Positions 27,301 through 42,300 of a stretch of 64,000 bases of DNA are shown piece by piece. Within the stretch, counting starts at the first letter, position 1; each line of letters starts with the position of its first letter. A model generated the notes under the pieces. That model was given only the letters and a program-made list of their open reading frames with translations, did no database searches and was not told the DNA's origin. Position numbers and translations under genes: made by a program. The stretch covers positions 84,663 to 148,662 of the forward strand of contig JACSVZ010000011.1 of the NCBI GenBank assembly GCA_014706295.1, written 5' to 3'. This DNA comes from Lycocorax pyrrhopterus obiensis (lineage: Eukaryota > Chordata > Aves > Passeriformes > Paradisaeidae).

Positions 27301-30300
27301 TCCCCTGAAGTACTAAATCCTATTTCTTGACTGTTCAGTTGATACTTCAAACAGAGTGGGATAAAGGCAACTGCCAAGTTGTTCCAGGATCTCTATTATG
27401 GTGTGCAGAATCTTTTGGCTGCATAGGCTCCAAGGTCCTGTATTACTCCGTTTCAGAGGAGATAAACTAATTAATGAAACATTGTATATTCTGATCCTAA
27501 CCATAACTCCCAGTTCCTTTTGCTCACTGACACATACAGAGACACCGGAAAGACTGGCTGTGTCACATTCAAGTTGCATGTTCTCCATGCCTGTCTCCAC
27601 ATACTACATATTTCTCCCTCCTTTTAAGTTGTGTGCAATTATCTATTGAGACTTCATGGGACTTTTATGAAGGATTTCAAGACTGAATACTGTGCAAGCC
27701 ATATAGAAATGGCACTTTTATTCTTTGCTGCTCTCAAGTTGACTTATACCTCTAAAGCTAGGGGTGATTTCTCCAATAACTTCTGAAAAAAACCCAGTTA
27801 CTACAGGATAATTTTTTCAGGCTATAATACCTGTGTCCCTTCCCTCATGTTAGAGTGAATTTATAGGTGCTATCAAAATGGCAGAGGTTGGTCAGCATTA
27901 GTATGTTACATACCAGCTTGTAGAAGAAGTCTTTAACTTTCACCTTGGAAAACTGAGGAGCAATTGTTTCTATTTTATGTTCTGTTTTAGCTAAAACAAA
28001 AAGAAAATAAAGTTATTTTTCTCTGAAGTATTAGTTAAGAGACATAAAAAATTATTTTTCTTGCATTCCAAGCTAGATAGGAATTTGTCCTAAATTCTTC
28101 CTAGGATGTGGAAAAATTAATTTTTGTGGAAATTTGTCAGACAGATATCAGAACTGCCTTAAAAATATCTTCAGAGCCCACAGTATCAATACAGAAAACT
28201 TTAAAAAAATCCATCTAAACAAAACTATGCTATTCCCATCTTTAATTTATTTTTCTTTGAGAAGTTTTTAAAACCAGCACTCATAGTTTCCTACTGCTTC
28301 CAAGAAGGAAAAAGTTGTATGAGCTGGACTAAGGTAGAAAAAAAAATAGCAGTCAAACTGAGTTAACAATCCAGACTAATACAAGAGTTGGGCCCAAGAA
28401 ACAGTTACTATTGTTTTCCCTCCATATAATTTTAACTTTTAAAGTTTCCCCATTTTCTCTAGGTCACAAGATAGTCACCAAAAAAAAGCTGGATTCTAAA
28501 TAACCACCATTGTTACCTACCCCAAAAAACAGTGTTGCTTGAGACAGAAACACTGTAGAACAGTTCTAACAAAATATATTGATCAAAATATATTGATCTG
28601 TGATTGAGGAAACATGTAAGGAATCTGAACTCTACAAATGTACAGTATATACTTATGCATTATTTATGTTATGTATGGAAGCATATTATATATGTATTCA
28701 TATATATAAATTAAAGGCATATCCCCATGAAAGCATATTCACGTATGGTTAGATATCCTTTATTTCTGGCTGTGTACACTTACGGAGTATATCTGGAGCC
28801 TGGATTAGACTTAGAAAGTCATCTTCTGTCTCTTGCTGAGCATATTTGAGAAGTGAACGCTTATGTGCAGCTGTCAGAACCTCCTGAAGAACCTCAATGT
28901 TCCGAAGCTTTTTGCATAGCCCACAGACTCTTAGAGCTTCTTCATGGTAAACAATGGCTTTGCGTAAATGTGCTTTCCCTGAAAACATTAGAAACCATTG
29001 GTTGTCATCCACAGACAATAGATACAAGGTAACTTTCAAATTGTAGCTAGTAGCTGTGTGAAACTTGCAGTTACCTAATTGTTTTCTCTCAACTTTGTCC
29101 TTTAAAACAGCAAGAACCATCAGCCCTTCAGGCACATAGTCATACAGCTGGGACAAGGCTTTCTCCTGCTGATCTTTGTCATCACTGGGCTGCACTGTAA
29201 TAATGGATAAAAAACATTAACCATACACATCTTTGTCTCCTGTTCCTTTAGGTGTATTGTTGTGTAGTTATTACTACATTCTCTCCCAATGCAGTAAAAT
29301 ACTTATATACGTGTATATGTGTATATAAATATATAAATAAGAATTTCAAGTTTTTAGTTTTATCATCTACAATATGCAAGTAATACTTACATGCCAGAAC
29401 ATATTGATAAAATCTGAACTATTTAGTAGCATATAATGGATATAACTTTTCTTTTGTTTCTGTAAAAGTTAGTTTATTGAACTTTCACATTTTTCTCAAA
29501 AGACAAAAAGAACATGGCCTCTTTGAGTGGAGAAAATGACCACAAGTTAACATATACTGAAGCACCAAAGTTCTTGTCTCCAAGACTTATCCACAGACCG
29601 AACTATAGCTGTTGGTGCATTTATTATTTTTATTTATATGAACATATAAAGAAGTATGGTTCTTACATTCATGGTCACATAGAATGGTGGCAATGAAGTA
29701 ATGTGCCAGAGCTTTGTAATGGTCTGACTTTATTTGTGCCAGCTTAGACCAGGAATAGGGAATATTCTCTTTCACTGGTTCCTGATTCATTGCAGTGTTA
29801 ACCAGCATGTAAACCTCTCCCACCTAAAATAAAGCACATAATTGAAGTATGAGAACTTTAATATTAGGTATTAGGAACTCAAGTAAGGGATATCATATTC
29901 AGGCTTAAGATAATTTCATGTGCAATCACATCAAAGAAGGGAAAAAATATGGTTAGAATGGGTTGGAAATAAGTTTGGAAAAAAATTTGAAATGTCATCT
30001 CAGATTTTTCCCTCACAAGAAAGGTAAATCAATTTTGTAGAAGAACAGATGGACTAAGTCAGTCAATCTATATGGCTTCATAGTTAAATAAAAACATGTA
30101 ATAAACAGGTCTTAATTTACAAATATATCTCATTAATTCAGTTGAAAAAAAGGGTGAAGCATATTCAAACAGTTGATTTGTGCTTCACTTTGAAAGTGTG
30201 GAGTCATACATAGCCTTAAGTTTGTGTGGTCTAGTTCAAACTGGGATGTTACCCTTTATATGGAGGGAATAAAATAGCTTTTCAAGCAGTGAATGCTGCT

Positions 30301-33300
30301 TTAATGGATCAAACTACTCCAACTGACAGAATCAAAAAAATCTTTCCCCTGCAGCTGATCAATCCTACAGATACATCAGGGTGGCTTTACAGGGTTGCTA
30401 TGAAAGGCTTTGCCTGTTTTTCTAGTATGGAACTACTTATGTATCTGCTACTCTGAAATAACTGAGAAAGCATATGAATATCTTTGTGGCATACCTACTT
30501 TTTGGTACATAACTCAATCAAGTACTAACACTACCTTCTGGGGCAAGCCTATCTCCCCATTTTCTTGCAAGTCCCAAGACAGCTCTGCAGGTACCAATTT
30601 GACTCTGTCAACGTCTTTCCCTCAGTTACAATTTAGTTATTCTTTTGGATTAAGCTTTTTAGGTTTGCATCCCTTTCAGCAGCTGGGAAGCAAGACAGGT
30701 TGTGTTCAATACTTAACAGGGAACCACACAAACAACCCTGGCCTTTTATATGTAGTTCTAGGGATGAAAACTGTACTGTTTGAAAGACCAACATAAATAG
30801 CTTGTAAAAAACCTTCAGCAAGTTCATTGCCTGAGTGTTTCAGCATATTTCTGTTAAACTCCATGAATTAAATAAATTGTAACAACTATAAAATAATATT
30901 TAAATTTCATCTATTCATGTTTTAATCTTCTGAAAGATTGTGCTTTTCACTGTAGTTCGTGAGCTGTCCCTTGTTAATTTTGGTTTTCAGTAATGGTTGT
31001 TAACATTTAAATTTAATAAATTCCGTTAATATTACTAAAAGCTGTAGGTAGTAACACAGCACTGTAAACGGTTATTTTAAAGACTAGATTTAAAGTCCCA
31101 TATTTTACCTTGGCAACTTCCTGTGTCATTTTTACTAGTGTGAAAAACTCATTGCGTATTCCAGAAAGACCAATCTGCTCAAAAACACACTCTCGAGCTT
31201 GTGCAAGCATCATTTTTACTAGCACGTTCAGCATAGCTGGGCTCATATCATAACTTGGTGTGTGAGTAAAGGTCTCCTTTAAGTAGCTTAGAACTCCTGC
31301 AATTACAAAATGGTTTTGTCAGCATTACAAAGAGAAACAAGTGAACTTAATTCTAGCATGTACCATAACAATTAGAATTGAAAGCATATTTTCTAGTATT
31401 GTACCACAGACTGAAGGGATTCTTGGTACGTAAGAAGTTAGACTGACCTACAGGTTTTGCTTTGCATTGCCATCAACCATCCCCAAGTACAGTTCTCAAA
31501 ATTACATTTCAGAGGAGCAACAGAAACTACAAGTTTTGATGGCAGAGCCTTCAGACTTGCTTGTAAAAGTTCTTGTGGTTGACCATAAGACTCTGCTGAA
31601 CTGAATGTGACTTTTATGTGGGAGTGGTAGGCTGTGGCTTATCCAAGGAACAAAAAAGAGAAAAATCTGCATAGCTATAAGGAGATGACAGTAGTAGAAC
31701 CTCTGGGTAGAAGGAAAAGACACAAACATATAAACTTAATTAAATATTAATCTCCTTCTCAGATGCTGCTAAGTGCATTATGTGTCCCAGTGAAAGCTCC
31801 ATTCCATGCCTGTAAACTAGAATTTTTATTTATACATATAAATATATTTAATAAGGTAAAAATAAGATTCTTCTCTAGACATTTGGTTCCACCAAAATGT
31901 TAATAATTTCTATCATATATCAAATTTAAAACAAACACTAACTGTAGTGCAATACTAAGTAACAGTTTCATGGATGGAAACAACCTTCAGCAGGCATGTC
32001 ATCCAACTGGTTTAGTGAGTTCAACTAGCTTGCTAATGCTGACAATCCTGCAAAAAGTGTAACAGTAAGACCTCTGCCTTTTAAGTATTCCAGCTTCTGT
32101 AATCTTACTTCTTGCCACTACACTCAGTTCTGGCCATGTTGTGCAGTATTTTCCTACTAACAGTGTCTGTGATTTTTGATTTTTCATGTTACACTTGTAT
32201 CTGAATTTTTAACATGCCATTACACAAATTCCAAATATGGCCATGCCTACCTTTTTGCACTAAAAAAATTAATCCCAGACCTACCAGGCATATACCAAGT
32301 ACTGACAGAGTGCCCTACTGAAAGGAACCAAAAGTATAGGAGGAAAAAATTATGGGGCTTTTTGTTCTCAAAATATTTCTGCTTATATTGAGGATAAATT
32401 CTGTGCAACGTCTTCCATTCAGCACTGAGAAACAGTTAACACAGACTCTGTATCATGCCTCTGCCAACATAATGAAGTGTTACAGCACCATGCACAGGTA
32501 CAATGAAATGCCTCCTGCACATGTTGCTTTGGGGCCCTGCAAAGGTATGTGGTAGCAAACAACAGCTTTCCAGTTTTGCATTAATTCTGTTCTGCAAACA
32601 TGTTGAAGTGAAAAGCAGTGATTTTTTTAATTTGGAAAATGGAAGGAGCAGTAGTAAAATGGAGAAATTTCCCAACTACTGAAATTTCTTTTACATGAAA
32701 TACAAAGGTTGAAAAAGAATTTATTTTAAATATGCATGAAGAAATACTATAAATTATTTTGATAGCTGTGTATTCAAAGGAGAGGATTTATCAAAATTCA
32801 GCTCTGTGCTCCACAGTTTTTAGCTGATAAAGCTACCCATACAGTGCAAACCAATAGCCACAGATTGTTAGTGCAGCAATAAATCTTACAGTACATATTA
32901 ATTACAAAGGACACGTCTTTAAGTATTATGTGTAGCACAGATGATACTTACAAAACAAATTAGAAAATCTATTTAAAAGCCCCCAACAAAACCAAAAGAT
33001 TTTGTAATATGTTAGTTCAAGGGATAGGATTCCCTTTAACAGAATTTCTATTTCTCCTTGCTTGGGACAGGGATTGATTATTTTGTTTACCTGTTTACCT
33101 TTGGAATCTATGGAAAACAGGTAGTCAACTTCCAGTGAATTGCAACTTTCACCAGAGAAAAAAGAAAGATTAATTTTTAAGACCCCCATATGGAAAACTA
33201 GGCTTAAAGGGTTTTTATCAAACCTGTAAATTGTCTCTTGTACAGATTTGACACCAATGTGCTATCACACATAAAAGCAGTTATGCTGGTGAAAGAAGGA

Positions 33301-36300
33301 ATGAAGCAGTTAATGCTAGTGCTGTAACTTGGACCTTTGAACTGCAGTCCAATAATCATTAACCACAGTATTCACTATCTTATCTGTATGTTCAGACAAC
33401 AGTTCCAGGTTTTGAATTAAAACTTCATCTGAGCTCTTCACTAGGCTTCTTCAATGTCCCTATTCTTTTTCTGTGTAATGAGCTCAGTAGGAAATGCAGA
33501 AATCTGTATGACATCAGAATGAGATTGTGAACATTTGCATGAAGACCTTTCCAGTATTTTAAGATGTGTACCTGCAGCTTTCTGAAAAGCATCAACAGCA
33601 TTTTCAAGTCCAGCCTGGGTCTGACGATTGCATCTTGTTCCAATCTGGGTGTAGAGAGCTCCAATGTTGAATAGAACACTAGCTTTTTCAAGCAACAGAT
33701 TTTGTTGACACACTGGGACACCTGTGAAGGAATCATACCTTGGGAAACAAAAATTAGAAGAAGTGTTAAAATTAGCAGAGTCCATTGAAAAAACAAGTAT
33801 TTTCATTCTGTTTTTCTGAGTAGTGGAATTCTTAACTGTTCTGCTACAGTGAAAATTAAGGTGAACAGAAACACCATTATGTTCTGCAAGGACAACCCAC
33901 ATAATAAACGCAAGCCAGAGAACAGCTTTATTTGAGACAGTTTTCAGCAAGTTTTACGGTAGTGCCTCCATAATGTCATTATATTTAACTCAGAAGTACC
34001 TATAAAATATCATAGAAGTGAAGAGCATACCAGGAAAGTATCCATATATGCTGCTATGCTCTCCTACTTATATGTTGCCAAAGATCAAACATTGGCATGG
34101 TCAGACCCTCTACTGTTTGTGTTTAAAGTTTCTATTTGCAGTTATGACTAGAAATTTAAGAGTTCCTTTTGGCTACGTGGTAGTCATGTTTTTTCATCAT
34201 AAAAAATTTCAATTCAGAGTCAAATTTTGCTCACAGTTGTAGTAAATACTCCCTTATAAAAAATGAAGTCACTCCTTTCTTTCTTCTGGCCCAAGTGGTC
34301 GTGTTCACAAATTGAAGGAGGGGAATTAAGGTCTGACCCCGTTCCTTGTCCTCATTTTGTACACCAAGGTTCAGAATTCGGAAACATCTGTAGCTGTCCA
34401 AAATTAAGATTATTTTCTCTCTTTCTCTCTTGTGCTAACCTGTAGCCCAAACCATAATCTAGTCAATGGTTTCACTCTAAGCATGAAAAGGGTGTATTGT
34501 ATTCAGGTTTACTCTTAAAAAAAAAAAAATTGACAACACACACTGCAGGGATTCAGGAGGAGAGACACACTGACATGCTTCAGATTAAACAAAAGACAGT
34601 TCATGATTAACCAGTGTTCTGGGGGAGAAAAAAGACTAAAGAGAAATACGAACTACACACTTACCATGTAAATAGAACTCCAATGTGCCTGGTGGGTGGG
34701 AAAAATCTGTTTTCTACATAACCAAGTTGCAGGAAATAGCTTATCAACAACTCAATGCCAGCTTCATCTCGGCTAGGAGTGCGGCAGGCCTTGAAATACA
34801 ATAGATTAAAATTAAGTGCATTCTGTTGAGTTACAGGATGAATACTGAAACCCCAAAGATAAAGCTCTGCTTCCTTTGGACCTCTGCATATTATAGAAAT
34901 GTGTGGAATCTGAGAACAGTAAGCTTAAAGCCATATGGATTCATGCCAAAAGTTTTTCAGCTGCACACAAGTAGCACATAACCTTTAAAAAAGCAAACAG
35001 AATCTGTTTGGCAAGTCTCAAAATTAAAATACCTACAATCTTTAATTATGAAAGCTATAGAGAAGGCTTATGTTTCTAGCATAATACAGGAAACAAACAA
35101 GAGTTAGAAATACCCACCACTCTACTACAATATTTTGCCAGATTAATCCACTTCAACATTCTTCCTGCTGAATTTAAAATACTTTAAAATAAAATATAGT
35201 AGGTAAGACAAGTCTCGGATTAACAAGATTTACAAAATTGTGTCAATAGCTCAATCGTTTTGCATAACTTCATCTGTTTCTTCACTTTTTCTTTACTCAG
35301 ATTATAAAGCTTTTGAACAATGGAGATTCATGTACCATGTCTCAGAAATGAAACAGTAAGCCCTAAGTAATAATGTCATATTTTGATTCCATACAAATGT
35401 TATTTACAACTGTATATTAAAAGACCTCATAGTACACCATACTTGAACGTACTTGTCTCAGATCCATGAGATCTGCTATTTCATCTTCATACTCAGAACT
35501 GTCTTCACTATAATGTTCCAAAATAAAGTCCTAAAAGAGAAAAAAAGATAAAAAATTGGAATATCTAAAATTAGCCTAAACTACTTTTTCTGCAGTTGCA
35601 AACGGTACAAAATTGATTCAGTTGTGATTTGAATGGTGTCTACTCCCTTCCAGTCAACAGTACAGTAACATATAGCAACAAGACTACAAAAAGACAGTAG
35701 AATTAATAATTTGATTTGATATTTTAGACAAGAAATTTCACTGTGATGTAAAGGAACCAAACATCTCCTACATCAGCTTCAGTGGGTTTTAAAACAACAA
35801 CACTTAGTGGTTTTGAAAGGGACAAATGAACCCTGTTATCTAAAATGACAAGGGGATCAAGTGACCATAAAAACTTGTTAACAGAAAGAGACTGCCAAAT
35901 TCTTGTAAGCTATACTAGGGCAATTCCACTTAAAATAACAAAGCTGCAATGACATGAACTGGTACCATGATCTGACCATGGAATTTAACCCACAGAAGTA
36001 AAAATAGAGACAAATGCTACAGTGATACAAGATGGTTTACCGTGAGATAAAAATCTATATTGCACAATACACAGTAGTTCAGAAAATACAGAAGGTGGTT
36101 CAAATAGCCAGCAAAGTATATTAGTCAACAAACAAGGCTGTGTTAATGCTGCAACACTGCTTCCCAACAGAGCTATCCTGGTTAGTGCAAGTTGGTGTAT
36201 CACTACATTATGCTGAGTAAAACCTTCATTACTAGTTCCTTCCATGCTTGTATCAGTAATCTAATACTCTTATTAGAAACAAAACCATGGAAGGAATTTT

Positions 36301-39300
36301 TATTCTCTTTGGTTTAACTCTGTCTCCAAAGTGGAATTTCTTATAACATTTTCGGACTCCTTGTCCTAATTAGATAGGAGCAATGACCCAAATAACTGGT
36401 AGTTAATTTTTAACATGGCATTATCTTGATTTTAGGGCAAAACAAAAAATAATTTGTACCTAAATTACTTCTGTTTCTTTAAACAAATCTGAAATGGAAG
36501 TTATTTCTGTTAACTATTCATCCTGAAATGTATTTGTAAAATTTACCTTGAGGGGGAGCGTAAAGTCTACATCTTTGGTTTCCTTCAGGCCAAGAGGTAC
36601 CAAGGGAATACTGAAAGTCTCTCTATGGAAAAAAAGCAAAAATATTCAGAAATTTTTTTTCTGCTTGTCTGTTATAGTTACTTTTGTTTTATTTGATGAC
36701 AGTAAGTTTGTACACTGATGGGGTAAAGAGAAAAGTATATAGTTTGTAACAATTCCTTCCTGCACAAGAAAACCTGCCTAATGGCCTGTGACTTCTCAAG
36801 AAAAGAGTGAAGAAAGCTACTTGCCTGCACTTTTTTTTCATTTAAGCCTATTTTTCCTTCAGGCAAGGAAAAGGAGACTCTCAAAGGCTGGCTTATGGCA
36901 ATTTAGCTCCACAGCTGCTAGGAGATATGCCACAGTAAGAGCCATGGTAAGTATCAGTAGTTATAATCAGTATTTTACATGCTACCAATGGTTTCACATG
37001 TAGTAGTTACGTATGTAACACAGGGAGAAGCATGGCCAAAGTATACCAACTTTCACAGTGAAAGGTCCAGGAGTACAAAGTCCAAGAACTACTTAGTCTC
37101 TGGACAATGCTAGGTGGTAACCTCTAGACAAGTCAACCTCTAGAATATCAAAGAGCAATAAGGATGAGAACTGACTTAAAAAAGATCAGAATTGCTTCCA
37201 GATATATAGTTTGTAGTGTAGATTTAACAGATCAGTCTTAAGCAATTATAAGGTTTATATAATATTTTAATTTTTCCTGAAAACAACTTTTTGACTGTCT
37301 CTTTAGAGCATTCCATTCCCAACTACAAAATCCCACATTCATTTATTTATTAGCAAAACCAGCTTTCTTATTCCATCTTGAGAGGGTGGCAGTAGGAATG
37401 CAGCTTCCTAAGCAGAGGAAGAGTCCTTCATAATCCAGAAAGTGGCTCTGCTAGCTTGAAAAGGACTTCCAGGATACAGAGCCAAAACACCACTTCAAGT
37501 AGTGCAAATGACCTGATTTTTGGTGAGGCTTTTAAAAGAAACCTCAACACTTTTACTACAGATTATATCAAGACTTTTTCCTCAAAAAGGAAGTGAGACA
37601 CATGGAAAAGAAATCCTAACTTACTGACTTAATCAATTCTAGCACCACCCACAGTCCTTGTAGATATCAGCACTGGTCATTTAAAGAAAGTAAATTTAAT
37701 TTTTTTCACAGCTAAGGTGTCACACCCATGCAGCCAACGTCATGGGTGTATTGAACTGCTAGGGAAGTGATCCTGAATTTCCAGAACTGAGTAGAAATAG
37801 CATCACACTTCTCAATCCAGCTAAGATGTGTGCAAGTACTGGGAAGGCCAACCCTTCAGACTGTTTTAACACAATACAGGTTAATCCAGTAAACCATGGG
37901 TGTGACCTCATGTTGACAACTGTATGCACAATAGTCAGAGAGCAAGTATTAATAGCTACTTGCTGTTAAAGGCTGGAGAGCAGTTATGGGTAAATTAATT
38001 ATTTTAGCTGATGAAACATAAAAAGCATTTAGACCTTAGAATGAAAAGCATACGAAAGGCAAAACACCATTCAAAATAGATTGGCAAAGTAAGACCAGGA
38101 GAAAATAATAAGCATACTGCTGTCCAGCCTCAAGGCTTCTGCCTGCCTTGGGGCCTGACCTACTACTCATCCTTCAATGAGAATCCAAATATTTTTAATA
38201 TTCTGTAGCTAGAAGAAGAAATAGTACTTGTGGAGCCCTGCTCTCATTTCCACAGCCATAACTGCTCTCTGTGCTCACATGCACCTATGAAGAACAGTAA
38301 AATCTTGAACAAAAACCCCACATCTCAAAAAAAACCCCCCCAAAACCAAAACCCAACCAAAAAACCCCAAAACATTTTTGCATCAAATAGTTGTCAAAGT
38401 TTGCCATGGAGGTGGAGAGTAGGAAGTTTAGCAAAAGTTTCTGTTTGAGAAAACTACAACATAGATATTTTGCATTAAGTCAGCATTCAGTTGGAAGTTA
38501 CCTCTCTGGAAATGTGCTTCCTCCTTCTACATTAAGAATTCCTTGTAATCCACCAGAAGTTTAACACCCAACTGAGAACAGTGCTAAGAGGGACCCAAAA
38601 TTATACCCCCATCACATGAAGCATTTCAATTTGTACCTTGAGTTGCTGTTAATTAAATAGAAAATATTTTGTTTTAGGAGCAACAAGACGTATAACTGAT
38701 ACAGAAATCATTTCAGTATGCAGGCAATGAATACTCCTTGACTTTGAAGTTTTACCTTTGAGGAATTATCCATTGCAATTTAAAAATTAGTGTGCTCTTC
38801 AAAGTGGAGAAAAATATCTTGGGAAAAATCCAACTTCACCTACTAGAAATTCCTCTGCTTTAGCCAATGAATTTGTTTTTCTGTCACTGAAGGGCACACA
38901 TTCAAGATTACCTAGTCTGCTCTGAACATCAAATCAGTATTGTGTTTCTGTTCTCCAGCTAAAGAGAGGACTGTTGTATGCACCACATTTGAGAAGAAAT
39001 ATTACTATATCACTAAGTTCGTTCACTCCAGAATGCACTGAGCCAATTAGCCATTCCAGTACTGGAAATTCTGCTAAGTGCCAAGTGTTTGCAGTATAGC
39101 CTCAAGAGCTTTCAGTTCTCGCTATACCCTTCTCTTCAAAGGAACTTCATATCCAAGGATTAGTGGTACATACATTTCCCAAGAGAAGGACAAATATGCA
39201 GACTAACCCTTAGTCAACAAAATCTACCATCAAATCTGTTCTCTTCCTATCAAGCTCTCTGTTCTTTCACATGATTCGTGTCCAACATTCACACTCCCCT

Positions 39301-42300
39301 AGAAACAATTTCATTTTGAAGGGTAAACAGAAGATCTGTTAATAATTGAATAACTTAGCTTTATACTTACTCTGCATTTTGATAAACTTCTACTGAGATA
39401 TTAAGTCCTTCCAATTCTTCCTTCAAGATCTGCAGGTCTGAGTTTACAAAACTCAATTCCAGTAGTACCTGCTCTCGTACTTTGTTGTTGGTGGTTGCTC
39501 TGCAGAGACATATCAATTTTTTATTACTGAGGAAAAGGTTTTCTACAAGCTTGGTTGACCCCCTTCAACCTTCAATGCAAGCATTCTCAGCATTTTTAAG
39601 ATTTCTTTTTATCTCCTTAAGAGATGACACAAGACCGCATGTTTCGGAATTTATTAGGTTTCTCTGTCAAGAGAGTGCCTGGGATAGTTTTCAGATAATA
39701 GCATGCAGCCACAGAAGATCTCCTATATGCCAAATTTTCTGTGTAAGATTAAGGGTCAAGCTTTTCTCAGATACATTAATCAACAAAACTAAAGCATCTT
39801 AAACAGAATCACTGTCCTATTTTCAGATTATGTGATTTCCCCCACCCCCCCCGCAGAAGACAGGTGGGTGGAGGTGGGAGAAGTCAGGAGACATTTTTCA
39901 AGAGACTTCCCCACCTTATAAATTGAGTAAAGATCTGTTGAGACTTCTGATCTTAAGAATGAAATAAAATAACTTTATCCCAAAAGTTATTATAGAAAGA
40001 AGTATCTTTCAACCACATCTTTTTAATACAAGACAATTTTCTCTATAATTTGATTTTGTTGGATGTAAATATGATTTGGTTTGCTTGTTTCATTTGCCAT
40101 TTATGTATTGAAATGGCAACACTTTGAACTGCTAGCACAATGGATGCTGGTATTTAACACCCCCTGAGCATTTCTGTGTGATGACTTATTTGTGTATTTA
40201 TATCACAATTTCTAACCTGATTCTCCATACTGACAATTTTATTAGAATATTACTCTTTTCAAGATACCTATATCATCTGTATCTATAAATCCACAGGTAT
40301 GAGTTTAAGATAAAAGGTATCCATGCTTAAGCTATTGTACCCTTATATTAGAGTCTGAATCTTAAGACAATAACGAACTTAAATTTGCAGCATTTTGCAT
40401 TTACCTTTATTTTAAGACAAAATTCACCCTCATAAATATTTATGAACAACCATCTCATAAATCTAGGCTCCACTTGGAGCAGTTCTCCAGTTTTATGGAA
40501 CACCTTGGTGAAGAACTAATTATTCCAAGACTAAAATTCTAAGTTTGTTTTTCATATTCTAAATTAGTTGTCTTTGAATTTTCTATGCTGTACTTTATTG
40601 AATACCTTGGATTGCTTAAATTAAGCAATGTTAACATCTGTTGCCTTCATAAGCCAAACTGGATACAAACATATGGTGGAGTCGATCTTCCTTGATAAAG
40701 GCAGCACCACAGAGATAAATGGGCAAGTTTTGATGCTACAAGCACTTTAATTATGATATATGAAGGCTCCATGTTTGGTCTAGCTTACCATCCTCCACAG
40801 GTGGGATTCTAATATCTTTTTCAGAAACCCCAAAGTTCCATCCAGATTGACTTCTCTATTGGCTCTATTGCTATGAACATCCATGTCAATTAGAGTTAAT
40901 TTGATTACCTTTTCATGTTTTTTACACTGTAGACATACTTTTTAGTGACAACCAGGCCAAAGACAGCTACAGGGACAATGTGATATTGTTGAGATCCATA
41001 TAACTCTACTCTGAATTTAACTCAGAACTCTCAAAACAAAAAGACAATGAAAAGGAGAGGGTGACTTTCAGAAATTCTAAGAACAAAAGTCTTTGGACCA
41101 TGTGCTTCAAGCCTGGTGCTTACTTTCAGCCAAAAGTAAAGAAATCTGCATTTCCAGATTTTTTCTCAAGTCCTACTGCAGGAGGCTCCTTGTGGACAGC
41201 AACTGGTTTCAGTTTCTTTTAGAACTTTATGAAATTCAAATAGAATCTGCAAACATAAAGCTTGTTTATGTTTTTCCTTAGGAGACTGTAAATACAACTA
41301 GTCATGTGAACTGTCTAGTCGTCAGGTTACTTTCAAAATTGCTTCTTTCAAAGAACTAGCAAGTTTTAATAGTTTGACAGGTGTAAATTCATTTTAGATT
41401 TCTAAAAGCTTAAAAATAAGTCTGTTCCTCTACTTTTAAGTAGATTTAGTTCCCACTCCTGTAAATAGCAACTTCAGTATTTCAGCAATTAATACTGGCA
41501 TCAGAAACTGAACTTTAGGATATTTAGGTTAAACATTACCAGTTTTCACATTCAATATTACTCATCTCTTTAGCCCTTCCAAAACACTCCTGAATAGACA
41601 AGCAGAAACATTAACTGAATGAAGCATTCCATTTCAAAAACAGGTATAATAATTTTGCTAACCATACAAAAGGTAGTAAAATTCCAAGTCTTACTCCTTA
41701 AGTCAATTACCAGAAAACAAAGCAAACTTAAGTCAGCCACAGAGGCTAAAATTACCAAAGTTTTCAACCTGTCACATCTCTTGCAAGAGTGAAGATAAAA
41801 GCAGGTAACAGACAATGGGCAACCTATCGATTAATGGCAAGTTTAAGAAAATTGAATTTATCCAAGCATTTTCACTTCTTTAAGTATATTTACTAGGTTT
41901 TGTTTTTGGAGACCCATTGTTGCTTCAGTTGCAGAGAAACAGACACTACAGGAAACTACTGCAGGTGAGGACTGGGATAATTTTCAGTTCTTCTGTGTAA
42001 GATTGGAAAGCTACAGACTGTTTGCCAAGCAGTTAATCACGGGATGTAACAGCCTTAAGACAGGGTCAACATAAGGCTATTCCTACGGGGACAGCCACAT
42101 AGGAAAACATATCCTAAAAAAATGTAATAGATTATGAGCAAAATCTCTTCCAGTTATGCCAAACCGTAGGAGAATTTGGTGGCAACTGGTGGTAACCCGG
42201 CTCAAATTACATGTGTGCTACCCTGCTATTCCTATATCATTACTACTACATGGAATAAAGAAGACAACTGACAGTCCTTCCTACTATGCAGCACAGAACT

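Noticed and set aside
28565..28600. Short repeat of AAAATATATTGATC
   Set aside because: Two copies of a 14-mer in AT-rich intron sequence; not distinctive.
30410..30796. 128-codon plus-strand open frame in RHPN2 intron 8
   Set aside because: It has no flanking splice signals and no family resemblance, and it is antisense to RHPN2.
31960..32060. Possible second CR1 fragment
   Set aside because: Only a short resemblance (GGATGGAAACAACCTTCAGC) to the CR1 3' region. It is too weak to annotate.
33425..33950. Two long overlapping minus-strand frames, 123 and 169 codons
   Set aside because: The 169-codon frame is RHPN2 exon 7 read through both splice sites. The other is its shadow.
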